Shown here: positions 1-12,726 of the stretch, in pieces
Position numbering within the stretch: position 1 is the first letter of the stretch
Layout of the letters: each line of letters begins with the position of its first letter
Source: Whitmania pigra
Lineage: Eukaryota; Annelida; Clitellata; Hirudinida; Haemopidae
Assembly (NCBI GenBank): GCA_021613335.1
Contig: JAJTWR010000090.1
Location: 205,001-269,000 of the forward strand
Length of the DNA: 64,000 nucleotides
Reading direction: 5' to 3'
Program-made: the position numbers and the translations under genes
Notes under the pieces: generated by a model
What the model was told of the DNA's origin: nothing
Databases searched by the model: none
The model's input: only the letters and a program-made list of their open reading frames with translations

Positions 1-301
1 ATTATTCTAATTATTATTAAAGTTGATTCATGCTGTTATTGTAAAATCAGAAAATAAAGATCTACTTAAGTTAAAAGGGATATTTTAAAAAATTTTAAGA
101 AAAATATTTTTTGCAAAATACAAACCTAAATAAATAAATGTGTGAGGGCATTAAACCACCTCGGAAAGAACACATATCGAATTTTTCAGACCGACATTTC
201 TTTACAATTTTCTAGTTTTAGAAAAAGAAATGAAACAAAAACTGAATTATCATGTTAAGCTGGAAGTGGTAATTCTAGGTACTAAAGAATTACTGTTATT
301 A

Positions 302-381
<80 letters not shown>

Positions 382-398
382 TATTATTATTATTATTA

Positions 399-434
<36 letters not shown>

Positions 435-486
435 CATTTATTACTATTTTTTTTTATTATTCAATAGCATTTCATATTCGTTCCAG
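1..486. repeat. AT-rich sequence with (TTA)n microsatellite
   Basis: An uninterrupted run of TTA triplets fills roughly 298-434, followed by a T-rich stretch that could serve as the pyrimidine tract for the exon starting near 487. Long reading frames here are low-complexity translations of the repeat. No conserved coding sequence is visible before 487, so the 5' exons of the EGF gene probably lie to the left of the window. Confidence 0.8.
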
Positions 487-2170
487 TTTGACTTGTGCGT
501 CAGTAGACCATGTCCACACATTTGTTTGGATTACGGGAGCTTCTACGAATGTGAATGTCACCCTGGATATGAAGGTGGATCTGAGATTTGTAGATCAACA
601 AATAAATTTTATGTAATAATATATAATAATAATATAATAATATTAATGATATTGATAATTATATATAATAATAATAATGATATCATGAATGACGAATTTG
701 CGTGTCATCCATGGTATTCATATGGTATTCATAATGACAATCTCAGAAGAATATAATAATATTAATTATTATTATTAATAACATTTGTTCTTATGATTTA
801 TAATTTGCCCTGCAGTTGTTGTGGCTGCTGTTCTTATTTTTTCCACCCCGAGTTGACATTGCCATCAGGACTGAAAATCTAAGTTTTTATCGTAAACCTC
901 GTCATCGTTATCGTTATCAACAACAACTTTATCATCATCTTTATCATTATTATCTTCATCATCCTCGTCATCATCAACATAAACATCATCATCATCGGTT
1001 TAATTTATTCTTAGGCTACAACTGCTCCATCGACGTGAACGAATGTTACTCCAATCCCTGCCACAATTCAGGAACTTGCGTGGACCAGGTCAACAAGTAC
1101 ACGTGCATCTGCGAGCATGGATTCACAGGCTCCCACTGTCAACACGGTTATAACCAGTATTTACTGGATATTCCATGAAATCAATCACTGACAATCATTA
1201 CCTTTTTTCCCCTGCTACTCAAAACCATCTATCTCACTTTCCAATTCAGGACTGGACACGGCTGGCCGCTTCTCTACCGTCGATGCCGACAACTTGGAAT
1301 CGTTCCTTTTCCATCATCCACGCCAAGCTGATCCTGATTCTCTCCTAATTTTCAAGCATTCCAAACTCCACAGTTTTGCAGCAGTCCTCGTCACCCTGTT
1401 CGGCTCTTTGTCCCTGACGGCACTGGTCTTTCTCTTCTGCTACTGTTCCAGCGGCCGGACCCAAGCAGACGACAACCGAGAGGCGGGAAGCAGGCTAAAC
1501 AGACGACACAAGGGAGGCAGGTGTGTCAGGGAGGTCCTCGGACAGAGACTTCTCAGTCTCAGAAGAAAGTTATGTAAATTGTCGATTACTGGAACTACGA
1601 CAGGGTCTGTTTTTTGTTGCTAAGGAATTTGTTTATTTGTTTCAAATATTAAGGAAATGAGAATGGCTTTGATGTTCAACAATTGAGAGAATTACGATGC
1701 TGACTTTGCGAGAGATTTGAATTGTTTTCTGTGAAAATTTTTAATTTGCATTATTTATTTAATGTTTGTTACGACTTTATTTAATAGAATCGTATTCATT
1801 AAGTTACAGTCCTCCTGATAAATATTAATTAATAATAATCGATGATATTAATAATTATTACTACTAATAGTAATAATAATAATAATAACCACACCAAAGG
1901 ATTTCCAGTTACGACGGAGGCGAGGAAATGGAAGAGGACACACTGACAATCTGGAAGCAAATTCCAGCCAAGAGATCGAACAGAACGTGCAGTCATTACG
2001 TCAGGCATTATTTATTTAAGAGAAACAAACAGAAAGCAAAGATGGCTGACAAATTTCGTTTCTCTAAATCAGCACATCCCTACGACGATCAAAACAATAA
2101 AAATCGCTCGCTTCGGTACAGTTTCGCTAACCGCGGGGCAGATTTGTTGGACAATCATGTCGCTTACTGA
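487..2170 (+). CDS. EGF-repeat single-pass membrane protein (5' partial)
   Basis: Exons are modelled at 487-574, 1015-1146, 1250-1520 and 1909-2170; the phases agree at all three junctions (1, 1, 2). The first two exons encode two EGF-like domains with six cysteines each. The second begins with the calcium-binding EGF signature DVNEC. Joining exon 1 at the weak donor at 575 completes the first domain exactly, with GYEG next to YNC. Exon 3 carries a linker, a transmembrane helix of about 23 residues (AVLVTLFGSLSLTALVFLF region) and a basic stop-transfer segment. Exon 4 gives a charged cytoplasmic tail of about 87 residues ending at TGA 2168-2170. The protein is probably a cell-surface receptor or ligand. 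The tail is not recognised and the N-terminus is missing, so it is not named. The acceptor of the first exon is uncertain (487 or 468). Confidence 0.72.
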
Positions 2171-3703
2171 ATCCTCTTGACTTTTTTTAAATGTGAGCTG
2201 GTTAATTAATTTAGCAGCTAATTGATAATATTGATTTATTTATTTATTGCTAAATGATTAGTCCTCTCATTGTGCTTGGTGTCTTAGGAGAGTTTTTTTT
2301 TGTGTTTCTGTAGAGTGATAGATTTTGACGAGAAAAATTTTAGGTTTTTGGTTTGTTTTAGAATTTGAAAAGTGTTAGCATATTTCCAGCCAGACGAAAA
2401 AGGCTTTACCATTAAGATCGAGCATGCAGATTTATGATACTTTGTTTAACCGTAGGAGAGGTAGATCGAATAGAAATTTAATCGCAGATGAATTTAACTT
2501 TTTTTTTTAGTTTATCTAGCGACCAGTCATCGACTTGATATCAGAAACATTCAGGAACATTAGTCTGGATTTTGATTCATTTGATTGGCGAATTTATATC
2601 GTGTAAAAAGTATATTTGCTTATTGAACCATACAAAATTGTGCAAGAAAGTTGTCAGAGTACGAATGATCGTGTCGAAATTCTCCCGAAGAGTCATTGAG
2701 CCTTTTATTTCCATCGAGATATTTCCAGATATTGAAAAATGGCTAGAGAAGAAATGCGAAGGAACATACTACATCGCGAAATTCAGGAACCTAATTTGAA
2801 AGGCTTTTGTTCCACGGACAAAAGGGGATCATGCGGGATTGAGCTGACTTATTCCTGGCTCATCCGTTTGGAAATGTCGATGCATTCATTCATATCTATC
2901 CATCCTGATGCGATATTTGTGGGATGAAATGATCTTTATCATCGTCATGATTGAACGGAATCAAAAAGTCAGTCTGGAAACAGTTACGTCATTTGCAGGG
3001 GTGTAATATCCTCATTGACCGCTAACTCGTGTGAGAAGCAAACAAAGGGTGGACTACAAATAATCTTCAGCGAGTTAGTTAGTTAGTTCTTTATTAACGT
3101 CCATTTCATAACTACATGATTAGGACGAAATAATCTACACACTGAGAAGTGTTTATAATGTGATGATGAACGGATTTTCCACGACGCCCTGCATCGCTGA
3201 AGGCTTTTTTCAGGTTTTATACGTAGTCGAAAAAGGTCGGTGATTAAACTTGTTGAGAGAAAAATAGATTAAAACAATTCATTATCGATGCTGTATTTTG
3301 ATGTTGAACGTGTTGAACTAACGTCTGCCTATGCCCCTCTCTTTTATGCCCGGTCAGCCTACACCTACCAGTGTAGGACAACCCCTAAACCACGGGCAAT
3401 TTAAGTGCCATGGGACAATATCGATGAACCCTCTTAAACTACAACGAAGTAGACTCGAAAAAAAAAAGGCCAACGATTCTTCAATTTAACAATTTCTTTC
3501 AATTTGACCACCACCAACAACGAAAAAAAGAAAAACAATATTAAAACCGATATTAAAACTTTGTCGTTTCACATCCTGTTAGAACAATCCAATCCTAGGG
3601 TATATGAACGAGTGAGAATATTCAAACACGCACTTATTAAAGCACTGAGTCAACTACCTACGTCAGAGATTACACAAGAAGGTTCACCGCCTCTAAATCG
3701 AAC
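2171..3703. other. Intergenic region with possible dispersed-repeat segment
   Basis: No exon could be supported. The segment around 3040-3470 differs in composition from its surroundings and contains a small perfect hairpin near 3359-3382 (CCTACAC, loop, GTGTAGG). It may be a dispersed repeat, but no second copy was found in this window. Confidence 0.4.
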
Positions 3704-4915
3704 TCAGACGCTTTTGTACAGAAGTACCGGCACCTTGGACTTACTGAGGACGTAATCGCTGACGCTTCCGAGAATCGTTTTCCTGATCTTTCCCAGTCCT
3801 CTGGCTCCCATGACTATCATGTCCACGTCTTCTTCCTTGGCCACTTTGGTTATGTATTCTCCTGGTGAGCCTTGGTTACCGGTCAGCCAGATGTAGTCGA
3901 TCTGGATGAGTGGTTAAAAGTGAATGCATGAATGCTAGGAGATAATGTGAGCGAGATAATGTGTGCCCTAATAGAAAAATGAAGAGTAGTATATCGACCC
4001 ATTCGTTTCAGCTGCCAAGATATAACCGTGGATACTATGCTGCACCGATGGTGTAAAGTGTTCCCTAGATTAGCATTTACTCTCAACAATGCACGGCAAC
4101 ATTTTCACCGAACGGCTCTGCAGAGGTGGATAAATTTTCGAGTGAGAGTGAGCGGTTCTTGAATCTAGTCATACTGACGGCTCCCCGCGCTTAGAATTGC
4201 TTTCAAGTGCGCACTTGACTGTGCATACTTTTCGTCCGACGTCAAAAGCAGACGAGTAGAAAAGATAAGCTCGGCTCTGATGGAAACTCGAAAATGGAGG
4301 CCAAAGAAAATGGAGTACCTTCAGCTGGACCAGTCGGTTCTCGTACATCTCTTGCAGTTCAAGTAGCTTCACCTCTTTGTCCATGAGTTCTTTTTCTTTA
4401 GCTGGAAAATTATTCGAATCGTTACTGGAAACGAGAGGAACATCGTAGGAAGGGAGTTTAAGATGAGAGCTGTGATGGCCGCTTTTAGCAACGTCTTTGT
4501 TGTTGGAAAGCGTTGAAAAGCGGTTGGCGGATGATTACTATAAATGGCGAGGTACATTACGTAGTTTATTAATTAGCGTGATTACTTAATTGGCAAGATT
4601 CAGTTACGTAACCAAATTTAGTCTTCAAAATAAAACATTGAAATCAATAATCAATGAAATCAGAAAAAAAAATTTAGTTTCCGGGAAAATCGTTCCTTGT
4701 ACTCACTCGCTTCTATGAAATGAGTCAAAACCAAATTCGTCCCTTTGTGGTGCAGGTTGTAAATGTACCCTGAAACAAGGTTAATTACAAATTATTGAAC
4801 TCCGATCGAGTGAAAATTCAAATCCGTCATGTCTTCGTCGGGAATAAATTTACCAACAATCAAATGCCTTTTCGGCGTTTTCGCTCCAGTCGATGGGAAT
4901 GAGTACCTTTCTCAT
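3704..4915 (-). CDS. Universal stress protein (UspA domain)
   Basis: Four exons on the minus strand, 4858-4915, 4707-4769, 4319-4401 and 3704-3901, give 133 residues with phases 1, 1, 0. The protein is one UspA domain. It begins MRKVLIPIDWSENAEKAF, the typical first strand and nucleotide-contacting loop. It ends with MGARGLGKIRKTILGSVSDY, containing the ATP-binding pattern G-x2-G-x9-G-S, followed by a hydrophobic last strand (VPVLL). Length matches the family (about 130-160). UspA proteins bind ATP or AMP and act in stress tolerance. In animals they are patchily distributed (cnidarians, lophotrochozoans and some others, absent from vertebrates). The start is the ATG directly after a possible acceptor, so an upstream non-coding or short coding exon cannot be excluded. 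The first donor (GTTGGT) is weak, but it restores a tryptophan codon that fits the family. Confidence 0.94.
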
Positions 4916-6672
4916 CTGGTGAGCAAAATAACAAGAAGAACTTCAGTCATTCGGAATCTCGTTCGGTGTCGTAATTCGATATCGTAAATAAAAAAAATAA
5001 GTATTAACAACAGCACGCACAAATAAAAATGGTAGGTCGTCTCGAATTAAAGAAAAATATAAAAAAAAATCCAAACCTTGTATCGTTGTTGGAAGATGCT
5101 AGCCAGTTAGTTGCCTGTTGCAATGCAAGCGATGAAAGTGTAGTAGTGGTTGCTAATTGTATATCTCCGAGATAGCTGTGCTCAAGTCGTTGCTCTACAG
5201 AAGAAATAAAAAGAGTTATCTCTTCGCGTAAAACAGAAAAATTGACCTTCTTCTGAGCTTGACTTTCAAAAAATTCTCAACTCCGCGTTATGTGACTTGT
5301 ATCGCTTCTTAAAGAAAGATTTTTCCCAACTTCTGTCCGATTCGCCGACGCTGATAGCATCATTTGTTTACAAGAATCCACAGCCTGGATGGATGGATGG
5401 ATGGATGAGTGCGCATGTGCACTGTGCAATCGCTTCCACTCCTGTGGCAAAAATGTTTGGCATGTTTCCATGTTACGTAGAGTGCTGACTATTGAGCTGT
5501 GGTTACGTGATGTTCTGGATCTTGGAAATTACGCAAATTGGTTTTAATCAAATGCAAGTGTTGAAGTGGAGTATCTTAGCTCATCATAAGTCTACTATTC
5601 AACCTGGCAAAATGCACGAGATTAAACCTTATCCGCGCGAAAGCTACATGATGTATAAAACACAAGTTAACATCTCGGATTTTCTGTAACTCGAGAATCT
5701 GGTTTAAAGAACGTTTGGAAAAGCACTAAGATCGAGATCGAGATCATTATTTTATTGGGCTCGTCTAATTTATCGCGATTATCGTTTTTCTAAAAATAAA
5801 TTGCCAGAAGGGATCTGTAATTACCTTTCAGAAATTCATAATCTTGAATTTTAAAACCCTGTTATTTATATCATAGCTATTATTTTTCAACCAATACACA
5901 CAGTTCTTAATAAGTAAAAATGGCATTAATTTGGAAAAAAAGATTAATTACACTTTTCGAATATTCAGGTGAGCAGGAACTGCTGGCAATTAAACATAAG
6001 GCTGCGTATAGATTAAAACAAAAATATTATGCAGTCATTTTGATAAGCAAAAATTGAAACAAATAAACTGAATTTTATTGTGCTTAGCACCCTTGCATTT
6101 GGAGACATTTGTATGAATATGTATTCTAATAATGTAAATAACCGACAATATTTAAAATCTTAATATACCAAACATTCTATCAATATATTTGTATTTCTTT
6201 AATAAAAAAAAGCGTTCTCGTGAGTTGAGTTCCTCAGCCTAATCCATTTTTTGAAAATAGTCGATAGGCAAATTCCAAAGAACATGGTTTGAACATGATG
6301 AGCAGCACAAAAAATAATTCAAATCTTTAAGGAATTACTCTGTCCAACTTAACCCAATGTTTTTAATATTTGAACTCTTTCACATCATTCAGTTGTTTAC
6401 TTTATGAACATTCAAAATATACGTTATCAAGTTCTATTACTACTTACTACTTTATTAATTTAAAATTTGTGATTATTTTATGTAATAATTTATATTAAAA
6501 AAAGTAGGAAATAAAACAAAAGAAATTTTGAACACCAATTCTTTGTGATGGCGTCAAACGATTAAATTTCAATGCTGTAATCGATAATTCGTTTGCGGGA
6601 CTCTGTATTTCGGCCGATATTGTTCTGTAAGACCGTTGTTGACAAACAAGTTTCCATTAAAAATTATTAAAA
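4916..6672. other. Intergenic region between divergent genes
   Basis: AT-rich sequence between the start of the universal stress protein (-) and the zinc-finger gene (+). It contains a short (GGAT)n run near 5388-5405. Small frames at 5277-5689 have no conserved features. The promoters of both flanking genes should lie here, but no specific element is recognised. Confidence 0.6.
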
Positions 6673-8872
6673 ATGGATCTAAAGCCAGATCAGGAAAAAG
6701 TCAAAGTACTCCTAATAGACACGATCTCGCTATTGTGTCGAAGCGGGCTGAGCTTCAACAGGAATATTATGATACAGGGTGTGATTGGGATAACCGTAGA
6801 CCGTTCTGAAGTATTTCTAGTCCACATAAATCAAGAACTTTCTCCGTCTGACGAAATCGAAAGCGTCGACGTATCGTCTAACTGTAACATTGGTAAGATC
6901 GATGGAGCGCAACCACAAAAGCCTTATGAGAATAAGTTAAAAATCAGGCTCAACAATTCCAAGGTAGATTCGAACAGGGATTCTAGTTTCTACGTCAGCC
7001 AGCCGAGTGACGATGCCAGCCATCCCAGGAGACCATTGACATACCAACCAAGCTATGATTCTCCAGCTGTAAATGTCAACAATGCGAACAACCGGAGCGA
7101 CGATGATAACAGATCGCTCATGTTCACTCCAAGGATTAAGGTCTCTATCCTTGACAATTTTTTTTCTAGAAGGGCACTCTTTTACCCATTTTGATTGTTT
7201 GCCATTTCTATGAATCACCATCATCTCAATAAACTTCAATTATGAAATAGTGACAAAATCAGTAGACGAATCATTACCAGCTTTTTTTCCCCTAAGCAGA
7301 CACCAAAGAAAGTCTAGAATCATTAATTTCAATTCCAGAAAGAACCAGGGTATTCATCCACGCCATATCACAGTGGACAAGGGCCTGAGCTCAGTGACTC
7401 TCAGCAAAATATCTGCTCCCAAAACAGCAGCATGAACGACTCTATGCTTCAAATGTCTCCATTCAAGTACGACATCATGAATTTCACGTCGGACTTCAAC
7501 GCCATGAGGGGCACCGGTTCCTCCAGGCGGGCGAGCAGACGACGAGGCGGCAGGAGAGGGGGGACCGTGGGGATGAGGCCCGTGAGGATGGATGGAACAG
7601 ACGGAAATACCTCTTGGGATGCTATGGTCACGACAAGCTTCATGTGCAAGGTTCGATGGTTTTTTGATAGTTTAAGGAAGGTAAGGTTGTTTATTGATCC
7701 AAAGTCAAGATGTTGTTTAATTTTACAGGTTGTATCAATGTACATTTGCTAGCAGCCCGTTTATCGTGCTCGTTAAAAATAATCAATAGCGTTAAAGCAT
7801 AAGTCTAACGAATTGAATTCTGATGATTCTGTCGTTATAGGACATTTAATTTTTGTCTTTCATTTTAGATAAATTTTACTCGATGGAAATAAATTACTAA
7901 CGAAATGTTGCAAACCACGAAAACTACTTAAACGATAAAATAGCTCAGGAAACAAGCACTTCTGCTATCCGGCTGGTGCTCATACACGAATTGACAATAG
8001 GCGCAGTCTACATAGCAAGACAAATGACAAATGAACTGCTTAAATAACACCGTGCACGTGCACACGCACATGCAGATTTTTAAAATGGTTTCTGTGGTTA
8101 ATATTTACCCTCCTTATCTGAAATCATGCTTTGATGTCTGATAGTTTCTATTGTTTTTTGTGACGTCATTTAAAATTAGTGGGCCAGCAGAGATATTATT
8201 TTTATTTTCTACTATAACCATTACAGAATGTTCTATTTGTCTAAGCCATGATTTTTTTTTGAAAGAATCTTTAATACATATATATGTATGTATATGTATA
8301 TATATATATATATATATCCTTCTCTTAATATATATACATATACAAAATATAAGAAAGTATAAATGTAGTTTTACTAACATCAACAATTCCTTGCCTTACC
8401 CATCCCTCAGGTATGTGGTCAGTCGTTTGTCCACAAGTCCAACCTCCTTGGGCACCAGATCAGGATCCACGGTCGACAGAAGAACAAGAGGGGTCGCCCT
8501 CCTTCCAGCAACAACAACCACAGCATCGCAGCCTCACAGGTCGTCACGACAACCAACAGCTACATAGACAACGTCGGCGCTCCTTTCCCAGACTTTCCGA
8601 CCCAGGGACCGCCGAACTTGTACGAATCTCCGACCTTCGACACTGGATACCACCCCAACAGCACCCCGAACTCTCAGCACTACCCTGTGGCGAGCCAGCA
8701 GCCGCCCCCGCCCATGAGAGAGGAGAGCGACGACGAGGACGACATAAGCGAACCGAGGGAAGTGCAGCAGATGACGGTCGAGACGCCTGCCGAGCCGCAC
8801 TTCGACTACTCCGGCGACTTCCACCACAACGGGCTGACGAACCAAAACTACCCTGCCACTCCCCGATGGTGA
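6673..8872 (+). CDS. Single C2H2 zinc-finger protein with AT-hook-like motif
   Basis: Three exons, 6673-7140, 7339-7650 and 8411-8872, all joined in phase 0, give about 413 residues. The N-terminal 55 residues form a compact hydrophobic segment (LLIDTISLLCRSGLSF, then IQGVIGITVD and VFLVHINQ) that looks conserved but is not recognised. The middle is low-complexity, ending with an Arg/Gly-rich patch in exon 2. The junction of exons 2 and 3 completes one C2H2 finger: C-x2-C, 12 residues, H-x4-H (CKVCGQSF...HQIRIH). It is followed at once by KNKRGRPP, the core of an AT-hook. The rest is Pro/Gln/acidic. A nuclear DNA-binding regulator is inferred. The His spacing of 4 is less usual but accepted in the family. 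The ATG at 6673 is the first in frame. Confidence 0.8.
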
Positions 8873-9735
8873 GCCGGGCTGCGACCTTTCCCCTCAAGCA
8901 GACGTTCGACTTGCAAGTTCTTCTGCAATCATTTCAATGAAATGTTTTGCTCTCTGGTTTTTTTTTTCTGAATTTCTTGTGACAACCTCAAGTTTTGGCG
9001 GTCCTTTTGGAGACCGAAAGAACCAAAGTCCGGCTGCCGTGTTCATCTTGTGCTGAGTCTTCCTCCCCGAACATCTAGAAATCTCAAATGCAATTCTCGT
9101 GCGTTTCAGTGACTATCAATGTATTCATCGTCGTTCATCCATCACATACCCGTTAACTCTCTCGATATTATTGTCATTGTCGTACACTTCTCATCAGCTG
9201 GAATAATTCTCTACAGGCGACCGTGCGCACGTTCCCCCCCGAATCTTTCTGGCTTCGACCCTACCAGAATCCCCACGCCAGAGGAGATGCAGACACGTTG
9301 ACTTCGAACTCCCTGACTTTGAGTTTTAGTCGTTTGTGCGCATACGTATGTATGCATATATATATTTTGTATTTTTACATAACATTTCGAGGTGACTGAG
9401 ATTCGTCGATGTAGATCTTGTAAGCATGTTCGACCGTCGTCGTTGCCGTTGTCGACGGATTCAACGCAAAGGACCTCATCTTAGTGAGTATCGTTCTTGG
9501 GCTTTAGAGGTTAGAAGAAAGTGACTGTTATTCTAAGTTTGAGCGAGCTCATTTCTCGAACCTGAAACAATCAAAAGTGGAACGAGGACATTTCGTTTTG
9601 GGAAACTGTCGAGTTTGTTCCATCTTTGTTGTCAGCCATCATTGCTGTTTTTATTTACCGATTTGGACTCTCGTTTTGTCGACAGAATATAAGCATTGTT
9701 AAGTGTTATTAATTAGCAATCGATGGTTTTGAAAC
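8873..9735. other. Probable 3' untranslated and intergenic sequence
   Basis: Sequence between the convergent ends of the zinc-finger gene (+) and PEX2 (-). No exon or RNA gene is supported. It probably contains both 3' UTRs. Confidence 0.5.
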
Positions 9736-12263
9736 TCATTCTTCCGATGCTCGTTCCTTCTTTCCGGCTCTCAAGTCGAGCAACACAGGCAGTGGCGTGA
9801 TGTTGTCCTTGCGTGCGATCGGAGTCTTACAAGAAGGACACGCGAAGCCTGGGTCTGCTCGGAAGTTGCTCTGTCGCGGAAACAATGGATTTGAACTTTG
9901 TACTTTTGGAGAATCGAATGACCAAACTATTTAAATTATTGATTTATAAATTATTCACTAGTCAGCACTTGATACTGACCTCAATAACTAATGGTAGTGG
10001 TTTGATTAAGTATATTGGCAATCATAAATCACAGTAAAACACAAAGTCTAAGAGAGAAACTCACAGAAATGCAGTAGTAGCAGAATACGTGGTGGCAACT
10101 CCCCTGGTACGGATTTGTCGGCCAATCTCGGCACACGGGACAAATTTTCAATCTGTCCGGCTCCGGGATTCGAAGATCGTCTGATCTTGTCAGATTGAGA
10201 GGTTTAAGTAGATTGTCTCGTAAGAACCTCTTCAGTCGTACGTTGTTCAAGATTGGGATGAGAAATGCAAGCAGTTCCTAGACAATTTATTGGAATATGA
10301 TGAAACAAATTAATGACCTGCTAGATATGTTCGTTTCTGTGTGTTCTTAAAAATGAATAAGAAATAGTTACAAAAATCATTAAGTATACTTGAAGAGAAG
10401 ATTCCTAACGTTCGTTAAGTAGCAGCAATTAGTAAATAAATTTAAAAGGATAGGTGATCAAGTAAAAAAAAAAAGTAAGCAGAGATTTCATAATAATAAT
10501 ATACCGTAATAATAGTCTCAATAAAACAGGTTCACTAACAGCAAAGCCTTGCCACAGTTGCTCTCTCTCAGACAGCTCATATGATATCTAGAATATGCAA
10601 AATGATCGACTTAATTTTTAAAAATCAAGAACAAAGTTTTGCAAAAGGGCTTTAATAAATAAATAATAATATTTCAATAAATAGTTTAAATAACAGAATA
10701 AGGCAGCAATCGATTAGTCGACTTTTCACTTAATTAATTAATTTTCGTAACGAACATTTCCTCTTTTAAAGGCGTCGTACTCGTCAAAAATCTACCTGTC
10801 TGACAGCTTGTGGTCTGGGGTACATAAGCCTGATTCCAAGAATTCTCTCCATGAGGAATTGCTGTTTCCCTTGAGTTAGAAACACCAGGAAGTTCATTAT
10901 TTGGCCCATCTTCAGTGCTAACTCCAGTAATGTTAGGATTTTTGATATCTTTAGGAGAGTTTCACGAAAGTAGGAGGCATTTTATGAAGAACTAGGTAAC
11001 GCAGATTAAAAGCTAACTTTGACTTGCTGTTCATTCTTCCTGTAAGATAATCGGACGTGCTCGTATTTTGAAATCAACCACGGCACAATTACGTCCAGAA
11101 GGAGATACAGTCTTTTCTGCTTTCTGGTCATCCAGGGCGATGTTGTGGTAGATTCTGCAGAGTGATCTTTGTTAATATATTGTAGAGAAAACAGTTGCTG
11201 TGCCAGGGTAGCATTCTTTTTGTTTATGGAAAACTGTGTAAGCAATTTGTTTTAGGATTAGGTTTGACATGATAAAGCTCTTGCGAAAACTTTACAAAGC
11301 AGTTAGATAACATATTTATTCTATTTTTAGTGATTAGCTTTAATTTGCTGTAACTAATAATTACTCACAAGGATCGGTGCCTGGACCTGTGCTGTTCTGC
11401 ATATATATAAATGATCTGGATGATGGCATAAGATCTAAATTATCCAAGTTTGCTGACGACACCAAAGTAGCAAGAAGTGTCAGCAAGCCAGAAGATGTGG
11501 ATACTCATCAGGAAGATCTTAACAAGTTATTCAAATGGGCAGAAGAAAGGAAAGCTGAGTTACGAGGAAAGATTAAATAGATGTAAATTAACAACTCTGG
11601 AAAAGAGAAGAAATAGAGGGGAACTCATCGAGGCATTCAAAATTTTATTGGGAAGGGAAGGCCTTTTGCCTGAACAGTTTTTCGAAGCCACAAAAAGTGC
11701 TTCTACTAGAGGGCATGATTGTAAATTATATAGGAAGGCTTCAGGAAACTTAAAAATAAATATTTCAGCGCAAGGATGGTTTACTTATGGAATAAACTAG
11801 ATCCATGCAGGCACAGTAGATAAATTTAAGATTTACTTAAGTAAATTCGGTTAGTAGGACTAAAAAGAGTGGTTATTACACAGATACAGGTCTTCTTAAC
11901 CACCATAAATAATTGTTATGTTACTCACATGCCAAACTGCAATCTTCAAAATCAAACAGATCTCTTGCTCGAATTTTATGAAGTAATATGGCTGAAAAAT
12001 TAATTTAGATTTAGAACGATCAAACCAGATCCATTCGAGCAACTAAAAAACCTGAAACAATTTGAAGACGTTTTTTAACTGGCTTGTCAACAATTCCAAC
12101 AGATGAGAATCAAGTTCCGATGCATCCAGCTATAAATTAATCACTTATGGTTTAAAGACTGAGTCGATAGTTAAAACAATACCTATTTCTACTCGCAAGT
12201 TGGTAATACCTGGCTGACACGAAGAGGTTCGCACAACGAAACAGACTCCCCAGATTTGACCAT
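9736..12263 (-). CDS. PEX2: Peroxin 2, peroxisomal RING ubiquitin ligase
   Basis: Eight exons on the minus strand: 12210-12263, 12052-12129, 11929-11991, 11018-11233, 10796-10948, 10540-10587, 10065-10277 and 9736-9870. All junctions are phase 0, giving 319 residues (vertebrate PEX2 is about 305). Family landmarks appear in order: an N-terminal SQLDASEL segment, KNATLAQQ, two hydrophobic membrane-spanning regions, and a C-terminal RING finger with CPVC, CHHVFCYYC and CPSC. In other animals PEX2 works with PEX10 and PEX12 in the peroxisome membrane to monoubiquitinate the import receptor PEX5 so it can be recycled. The ATG at 12261-12263 opens a short 18-residue first exon. Intron 3 holds a retrotransposon remnant in the opposite orientation. 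Confidence 0.95.
11369..11800 (+). mobile_element. Non-LTR retrotransposon (LINE) remnant, internally deleted
   Basis: The plus strand encodes part of a reverse transcriptase: a GPVLFCIYINDLDDGI block followed by the catalytic-site block FADDTKVA, as in CR1/Jockey-like LINEs. About 60 codons later, and in another frame, is the family's C-terminal tail (RCKLTTLEKRRNRGELIEAF, RGHDCKLY). The intervening part of the reverse transcriptase is missing and the frame changes, so the copy is dead. It lies inside PEX2 intron 3, antisense to the host gene. The exact clade cannot be assigned by eye. Confidence 0.88.
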
Positions 12264-12726
12264 TCTGTGCCTAATGTCTTGAGTTTATTTTGTGGAACCC
12301 AACCCGCTTCTACCTTTTGAACCCAATCGCTACTGCGATAAATAAATCACTCTCCCGTTTTGATTGTTAATTACGCACAGCTTAAATTATAATTCCTATG
12401 CAAAACTTTTCGCAATCAAATTTGCATGTTTTTATTTAAATAGCATCTACCTTCAAACCGAAATTGCTAAGAGTAAAGCTCGGCGTGTAATATTAATCCA
12501 CATAAAGGCGCTTTTCCCTTGTTAACTAATCTCTAAGCAACAATCTCAATCATGGTCAAAACATTTTAGAATGAGTGGCACCTCTAAAGATTGTGTAAGG
12601 TGCTACAGTGAAATAACTTCTTTGCGTCAGATCGAAGTTGCAAATAAATCCATAAACTGATTTGACAATTTAGTCATTGAATTTACCCATTCTCGGGATA
12701 AGATTTAACAAAAATCACAGTAATCA

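Noticed and set aside
230..616. 128-codon reading frame
   Set aside because: Mostly translation of a TTA microsatellite; the real EGF exon lies in another frame.
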